From the NCBI GenBank assembly GCA_031254225.1, contig JAIRUU010000091.1, positions 1 to 9,347 of the forward strand: 9,347 bases of DNA. Reading direction: 5' to 3'. Position numbers and translations under genes: made by a program. Source of the stretch: Candidatus Elusimicrobium euhamitermitis (GTDB lineage Bacteria; Elusimicrobiota; Elusimicrobia; Elusimicrobiales; Elusimicrobiaceae). Below the pieces are notes generated by a model. It was given only the letters and a program-made list of their open reading frames with translations, had not been told where the DNA came from and did not search any database. Positions 6,428-9,347 of the stretch are shown here, in pieces (the first letter of the stretch is position 1; each line of letters opens with the position of its first letter).

Positions 6428-7234
6428 TTATCTATCTTTTTTAACGCTGAGTCCCATTTCGCGCATAAGCATTTTTAAATCTTCCCATGCGTCTTTTTTC
6501 CAGTTGGGGTTGCGCAGCAGCGCGGCGGGGTGATAAGTGGCTATGATTTTTACGTCTCCGTTAAGATTAGCGGAATCAAGTTCCAAGTCGTAAATTTTGC
6601 CGCGCAAAGAAGTAAGAGACGCATCCCGTATCAGGCTTTTCGCGGCCACGCCGCCGAGCGCGACTATATATTCCGGCCGGATAACGGCAATCTGCTTTTC
6701 AATAAATTTACGGCAACAGGCAATTTCGTCCGGCGACGGCGCGCGGTCATTTCCGCGTTTTTCATTGTCCGTTGCGTCAATCATCGGGTGGCATTTGACC
6801 ATGTTGGCAATGTAAACGTCGTCGCGGTTTAAGCCCATGGCCTCAATCATTTTTGTAAGCAGCTGGCCGGCGCGGCCTATGAACGGGCGGCCCTGATGGT
6901 CTTCGTCAAACCCGGGTCCCTCGCCGATGAACATAAGTTTTGCGTCGGGGTTCCCCTCGCCCGGCACGGCTTTTATGCGCGTGGCGCCCAGAGGGCATTT
7001 CTGGCAGCGTAAAATTTCGTCCGCCGTTTCCGCCAGAATTTTTGCTTTTGCGCCGTCTGAAACTGCGGGGGCGGGCATAGCGGGCGCGGCGGTTTCCGCC
7101 GGAATTTCTTTTGCGGGCGCAGGTAAAGAAGCGGGGGCTTTTGCCGCCCCCGCTTTAATTATAAAATCCTCTTCTTCGTTATTAGCCAGGAACGTTTTAA
7201 ATTCCCGCGCTAAATCCCGCGCTTCTTTTTTCAT
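6428..7234 (-). CDS. Family 4 uracil-DNA glycosylase (Fe-S)
   Basis: It removes uracil from DNA to start base-excision repair of deaminated cytosine. The 268-residue protein has a charged N-terminus, an Ala/Pro-rich linker (about 28-58), then the glycosylase fold. Motif A is GEGPGFDEDHQGRPFIGRAG (104-123), typical of family 4 (UDGa) and family 5-like enzymes, and motif B is HPAALLRNP (235-243). The likely 4Fe-4S ligands are C77 and C80 (CQKC), C148 (VKCHP) and C174 (ACCRKF). The loop between C148 and C174 is longer than usual because of an insert around DATDNEKRGND. The Ala/Pro linker makes the N-terminus longer than minimal UDGa. The ATG overlaps the rpoZ stop by one base (TAATG), which suggests coupled translation, as no clear Shine-Dalgarno is seen. 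Confidence 0.93.
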   Translation of the reverse strand: MKKEARDLAREFKTFLANNEEEDFIIKAGAAKAPASLPAPAKEIPAETAAPAMPAPAVSDGAKAKILAETADEILRCQKCPLGATRIKAVPGEGNPDAKLMFIGEGPGFDEDHQGRPFIGRAGQLLTKMIEAMGLNRDDVYIANMVKCHPMIDATDNEKRGNDRAPSPDEIACCRKFIEKQIAVIRPEYIVALGGVAAKSLIRDASLTSLRGKIYDLELDSANLNGDVKIIATYHPAALLRNPNWKKDAWEDLKMLMREMGLSVKKDR

Positions 7235-7524
7235 TATAATTTGAGAGGTTCTTTGGCCTTTCTTTCGGCTTCTTTTTTGGCTTCTTCCGCGGCTTTTGCT
7301 TCGCGTTCATAGCTGTCTTTACACGCGGAGAGAACCTGCTCTTTGGTAATTTTATTTGACAAAATATCATCCAGCGCGACTTTGATTACTACGGCCGCGG
7401 GCTGGTTTTTATATTCGTCTTTTTTCCGCAGCTCTTTTGCCCACATCGTGGCCAGCACGACCATATTGTACCGGTCCCCGCCGTAGTCCATTAATTTTGC
7501 TTCAAATTCTTTTTCTGTTGACAT
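7234..7524 (-). CDS. rpoZ: DNA-directed RNA polymerase omega subunit
   Basis: Omega is the small subunit that binds beta' and helps RNA polymerase assemble; in many bacteria it is also part of the ppGpp site. The 96-residue protein has the usual length. Its N-terminal half carries the family pattern GGDRYNMVVLATMWAKELRKK, matching the conserved R-[YF]-x-LV-x-x-A-x-x-x-A-x-x-L stretch, followed by NQPAAVVIKVALDDILSNKIT, which resembles the conserved A-x-x-E-I-x-x-G-K-I segment. The tail is an Ala/Glu/Lys helix. Recognition rests on this pattern and on its position directly downstream of gmk, the classic arrangement. The ATG lies 23 bases inside the end of gmk and has GGAG eight bases upstream. 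Confidence 0.85.
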   Translation of the reverse strand: MSTEKEFEAKLMDYGGDRYNMVVLATMWAKELRKKDEYKNQPAAVVIKVALDDILSNKITKEQVLSACKDSYEREAKAAEEAKKEAERKAKEPLKL

Positions 7525-8098
7525 TGTTTTTGCTCCGTTTGACTTTCAGCTTTTCAGCCGTTAAAATATCTGACAAATCCGTTACCGCCTGTTCAAGTTT
7601 ATCGTTGATTAACAGGTAATCATAATGCTTAATCTGCGCGGCTTCTTTTTTTGCGGTTTTGAGACGTAAATTAATATCGTTTGTGCCGCCGCGCCTTGCA
7701 AGCAGCCTTTTTTTAAGCTCCGCCCAGCTGGGCGGCATTATAAAAACAAGCACGCTGTTTTTATAAAGTTTTTTTATTGTTTTTGCGCCCTGCACGTCTA
7801 TATTTAAGACGGGAATGATATTTTTTTTAAGCAGACTTTCAAGGCCCGCTTTCGGGGTGCCGTAATAATCAGAGAACACTTTTGCCCACTCCGCCATAGC
7901 GCCTTGTTTTACGGCGGACTCAAAATTCCCTGCGGTCCAAAACAAATAATCCCGCCCGTTTTTTTCGCCTTGTCTGGGGGCGCGGGTGGTGGCGGTGACG
8001 ACCCTTTTAACGTCTTTGCGCCGTTTCAGCAGCTCGTTTATAATAGTTGTTTTGCCGCCGCCTGAAGGCGAGGATATAACCAGCACAAAATTACCCAT
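7502..8098 (-). CDS. gmk: Guanylate kinase
   Basis: It phosphorylates GMP (and dGMP) with ATP to give GDP in the cytoplasmic purine pathway. The 198-residue protein shows all main motifs: P-loop SPSGGGKTT (10-18), the GMP-binding segment TTRAPRQGEKNGRDYLF (37-53), AEWAKVFSDYYGTP (69-82), LNIDVQGA (98-105) ahead of the core strand, the lid RLLARRGGTNDINLRL (131-146), and YDYLLIND (159-166). The length is normal, with a basic tail (KLKVKRSKNNVNRKRI) that overlaps rpoZ by 23 bases. No Shine-Dalgarno precedes the ATG; a perfect TATAAT ends five bases before it, which suggests a leaderless mRNA. It heads the gmk-rpoZ-udg-priA cluster. Confidence 0.95.
   Translation of the reverse strand: MGNFVLVISSPSGGGKTTIINELLKRRKDVKRVVTATTRAPRQGEKNGRDYLFWTAGNFESAVKQGAMAEWAKVFSDYYGTPKAGLESLLKKNIIPVLNIDVQGAKTIKKLYKNSVLVFIMPPSWAELKKRLLARRGGTNDINLRLKTAKKEAAQIKHYDYLLINDKLEQAVTDLSDILTAEKLKVKRSKNNVNRKRI
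7533..7536 (-). promoter_or_regulatory. Ribosome binding site of rpoZ
   Basis: GGAG on the minus strand, eight bases before the rpoZ ATG at 7524, lies inside the final codons of gmk. It supports this start and re-initiation across the gmk/rpoZ overlap. Confidence 0.55.
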
Positions 8099-8103
8099 AT
8101 TTT

Positions 8104-8109
8104 ATTATA
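8104..8109 (-). promoter_or_regulatory. -10 element (TATAAT) of the gmk promoter
   Basis: The minus strand reads TTTGTATAATAAAATATG, with the ATG of gmk at its end. The hexamer is perfect. No convincing -35 is present at 16-18 bases; a TG immediately upstream could help. Transcription would begin at or next to the A of the ATG. It lies in the 38-base gap between the pilin stop and gmk. Confidence 0.5.
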
Positions 8110-8136
8110 CAAAGTTTGAAGAGGGTACCGGAAGAG

Positions 8137-8652
8137 TTAATTTGAAAAGCAATTGCCCCAGAAGCAGTTATTTGTCACGGCGGTTTTTGAAAATCCTATG
8201 TCTTTGCAGGATAATTTCAGCGGCGCTTTTGTGCCGTTTATGCAGATGACTTCGCTGGTATTTATCGGCGTGTATAATATATAAGTATCGCGGCTGACTA
8301 TGGACAGATTGTAATTTGTTCCGTCGTAAGGGCCTATAAAAATCGCGCGGCCTGATGACTCTATCACAGAAGTATACTTGCCGCAATTCAGGTAAGTAAT
8401 TGTGCCAAGCGGCGTATAACCGCAGCCCGGGAAATCAACTGAAAGTTCGCCGTAGTCAGTCGGGTTACGCCCGCTTTCCAATACAAAAGCTTTAACAAAG
8501 GTACTGATGTTTTTTAAATTAATCACCTGCTCCGCCGCTTTGCTGCGCGCGACGGACTTCTGATACTGCGGCACGGCTATTGCGGCAAGTATTCCGATGA
8601 TGAGGACGACTACTAAAAGTTCAATAAGTGTAAACCCGTATTTTCTTTTCAT
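8137..8652 (-). CDS. Type IV pilin-like protein (prepilin N-terminus)
   Basis: A surface filament or pseudopilin subunit. The leader MKRKYG is cleaved after Gly6 by prepilin peptidase, leaving Phe as residue +1 and Glu at +5 (FTLIELL), followed by the hydrophobic helix LLVVVLIIGILAAIAV and PQYQKSVARSKAAEQV. The 171-residue length is normal for a major pilin. The globular part has six cysteines (77, 90, 137, 149, 163, 168), so up to three disulfides are possible, including a C-terminal loop. It stands alone: no pilB, pilC, pilD or other pilus gene is present in the window. This style of pilin is one I associate with Elusimicrobiota, which carry many copies. No clear Shine-Dalgarno precedes the ATG, whose upstream sequence reads CTTTTTAC. 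Whether it is a structural pilin, a minor pilin or a secretion pseudopilin cannot be decided here. Confidence 0.9.
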   Translation of the reverse strand: MKRKYGFTLIELLVVVLIIGILAAIAVPQYQKSVARSKAAEQVINLKNISTFVKAFVLESGRNPTDYGELSVDFPGCGYTPLGTITYLNCGKYTSVIESSGRAIFIGPYDGTNYNLSIVSRDTYILYTPINTSEVICINGTKAPLKLSCKDIGFSKTAVTNNCFWGNCFSN

Positions 8653-8731
8653 GTAAAAAGTGTATCAAATTCGGGCTCAGAGGAGAGATATATAGACTTT
8701 TTTCATTTTTATAATCTAAAATAATTAGGTT

Positions 8732-9347
8732 TTAATCTTCAGGCTGTATGTCTTCCAGCGGCTGCTTTTCCCAGCCGATTTTGTCAAAGTGCCACCATTC
8801 CGTGCGCGTGTAGCTGAAACCCGCGCTCAGCATAATCTGTTTAAGGAGTTCCCTGTTCTGCCTGGCGGCCGCGGAAATTTTGCCGCCGTCGTAATTCATG
8901 TGGGCCAGGGGGGAAAAAGAGTCAAAATTTGTAGGCATTTCAAGCGGGTTGCCGCCTTCGTCGGCAAGCGTAAGGTCCACGGCCATGCCGCGGCTGTGGC
9001 GGGAACCTTTTGCCGGCGGGGCCACGTAACGCGCGTCCGGCGCGGTGTCCCATAATTTTTGGTGGGCGCTTTGCGGGCGGTAGCAGTCATAAAATAAAAA
9101 CGTCAGGCCCGGGCGGCGTTTTTGCAGTAAATTATAAGCTTTTACGACGGCGTCCGCGGTGTCTTTGCGCAGCCAGCAGGATTTGAAATCGTAAATTTTT
9201 TTGCCGGTAAAATTGTCGGCGCCGGCGTAGCGCATGTCAAAATAAAATTTGGGGTAATAGGGCAAGTCCAGGTTTACAAAACCGGCTTCCCGCAGCTGGA
9301 TATCCCCGACGGTGGAAGCGGGGGGAGTAATGTCCTGCGCGCGCAGG
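8732..9347 (-). CDS. D-alanyl-D-alanine dipeptidase (VanX/DdpX family, peptidase M15D), 5' end outside window
   Basis: It cleaves the D-Ala-D-Ala dipeptide, usually for peptidoglycan recycling or nutrition. The zinc ligands are visible: His in GSRHSRGMAVD (8996-8998), Asp in the same motif, and His in EWWHF (8789-8791), whose Glu (8798-8800) is the catalytic base. YRPQSAH carries the conserved substrate-binding Arg, and MRYAGADNFTGKKIY is the family's N-terminal hallmark. A TTG at 9265 could be called as start, but the frame remains open to the right edge and the extra sequence (IQLREAGFVNLDLPYYPKF) fits the family, so the true start and any signal peptide lie beyond. There are no vanH or vanA neighbours, so glycopeptide resistance is not indicated. 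Confidence 0.93.
   Translation of the reverse strand, partial: LRAQDITPPASTVGDIQLREAGFVNLDLPYYPKFYFDMRYAGADNFTGKKIYDFKSCWLRKDTADAVVKAYNLLQKRRPGLTFLFYDCYRPQSAHQKLWDTAPDARYVAPPAKGSRHSRGMAVDLTLADEGGNPLEMPTNFDSFSPLAHMNYDGGKISAAARQNRELLKQIMLSAGFSYTRTEWWHFDKIGWEKQPLEDIQPED

Noticed and set aside
9263..9265. TTG at 9265 as start of the D,D-dipeptidase
   Set aside because: The frame stays open to the right edge, and the upstream residues fit the family, so the gene is cut by the window.
8732..9347. VanX as part of a vancomycin resistance cluster
   Set aside because: No vanH, vanA or vanRS-like gene is nearby; the neighbours are a pilin and housekeeping genes, so recycling or nutrition is more likely.

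Overview
The window suggests a gut- or sediment-type Gram-negative bacterium of medium G+C content. The best guess is Elusimicrobiota. This rests on the style of the type IV pilin-like protein, on the gmk-rpoZ-UDG-priA cluster, and on dispersed palindromic repeats. It is inference from protein character and not a marker-gene result.

Left part (2-4294, + strand). A very large open frame enters from beyond the left edge. It encodes a multidomain putative peptidase, in this order: a copy of a 46-residue module cut by the window edge, a zincin-like region with HEDTH, hydrophobic segments, a chymotrypsin-like domain with Cys at the nucleophile position, a second copy of the module, more hydrophobic segments, and a second chymotrypsin-like domain with a classical Ser. 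The frame stops immediately after a run of nine Gs. Protein-like sequence continues for about 1 kb in other frames, interrupted by the G-tract shift, an in-frame TAG and a second frame change. This looks like a broken C-terminal tail, or possibly a phase-variable one.

Right part (4318-9347, all - strand, so read right to left). First comes a VanX/DdpX-type D,D-dipeptidase cut by the right edge, then a type IV pilin-like protein. Next is a housekeeping cluster: guanylate kinase (gmk), RNA polymerase omega (rpoZ), a family 4 Fe-S uracil-DNA glycosylase and PriA. gmk/rpoZ and rpoZ/udg overlap, which suggests translational coupling. gmk has a perfect TATAAT five bases before its ATG and no Shine-Dalgarno, so it may be leaderless. 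A MITE-like palindromic element separates udg from priA.

PriA keeps its eight zinc-binding cysteines and its general layout. It has lost the key residues of Walker A, Walker B, and helicase motifs V and VI, so it is probably a structural primosome protein and not an active helicase. A G+C-rich palindromic element is inserted in frame inside it.

The two halves are convergent and only 23 bases apart. No stretch over 300 bases lacks a gene or gene remnant. I saw no tRNA, rRNA, CRISPR array or transposase.
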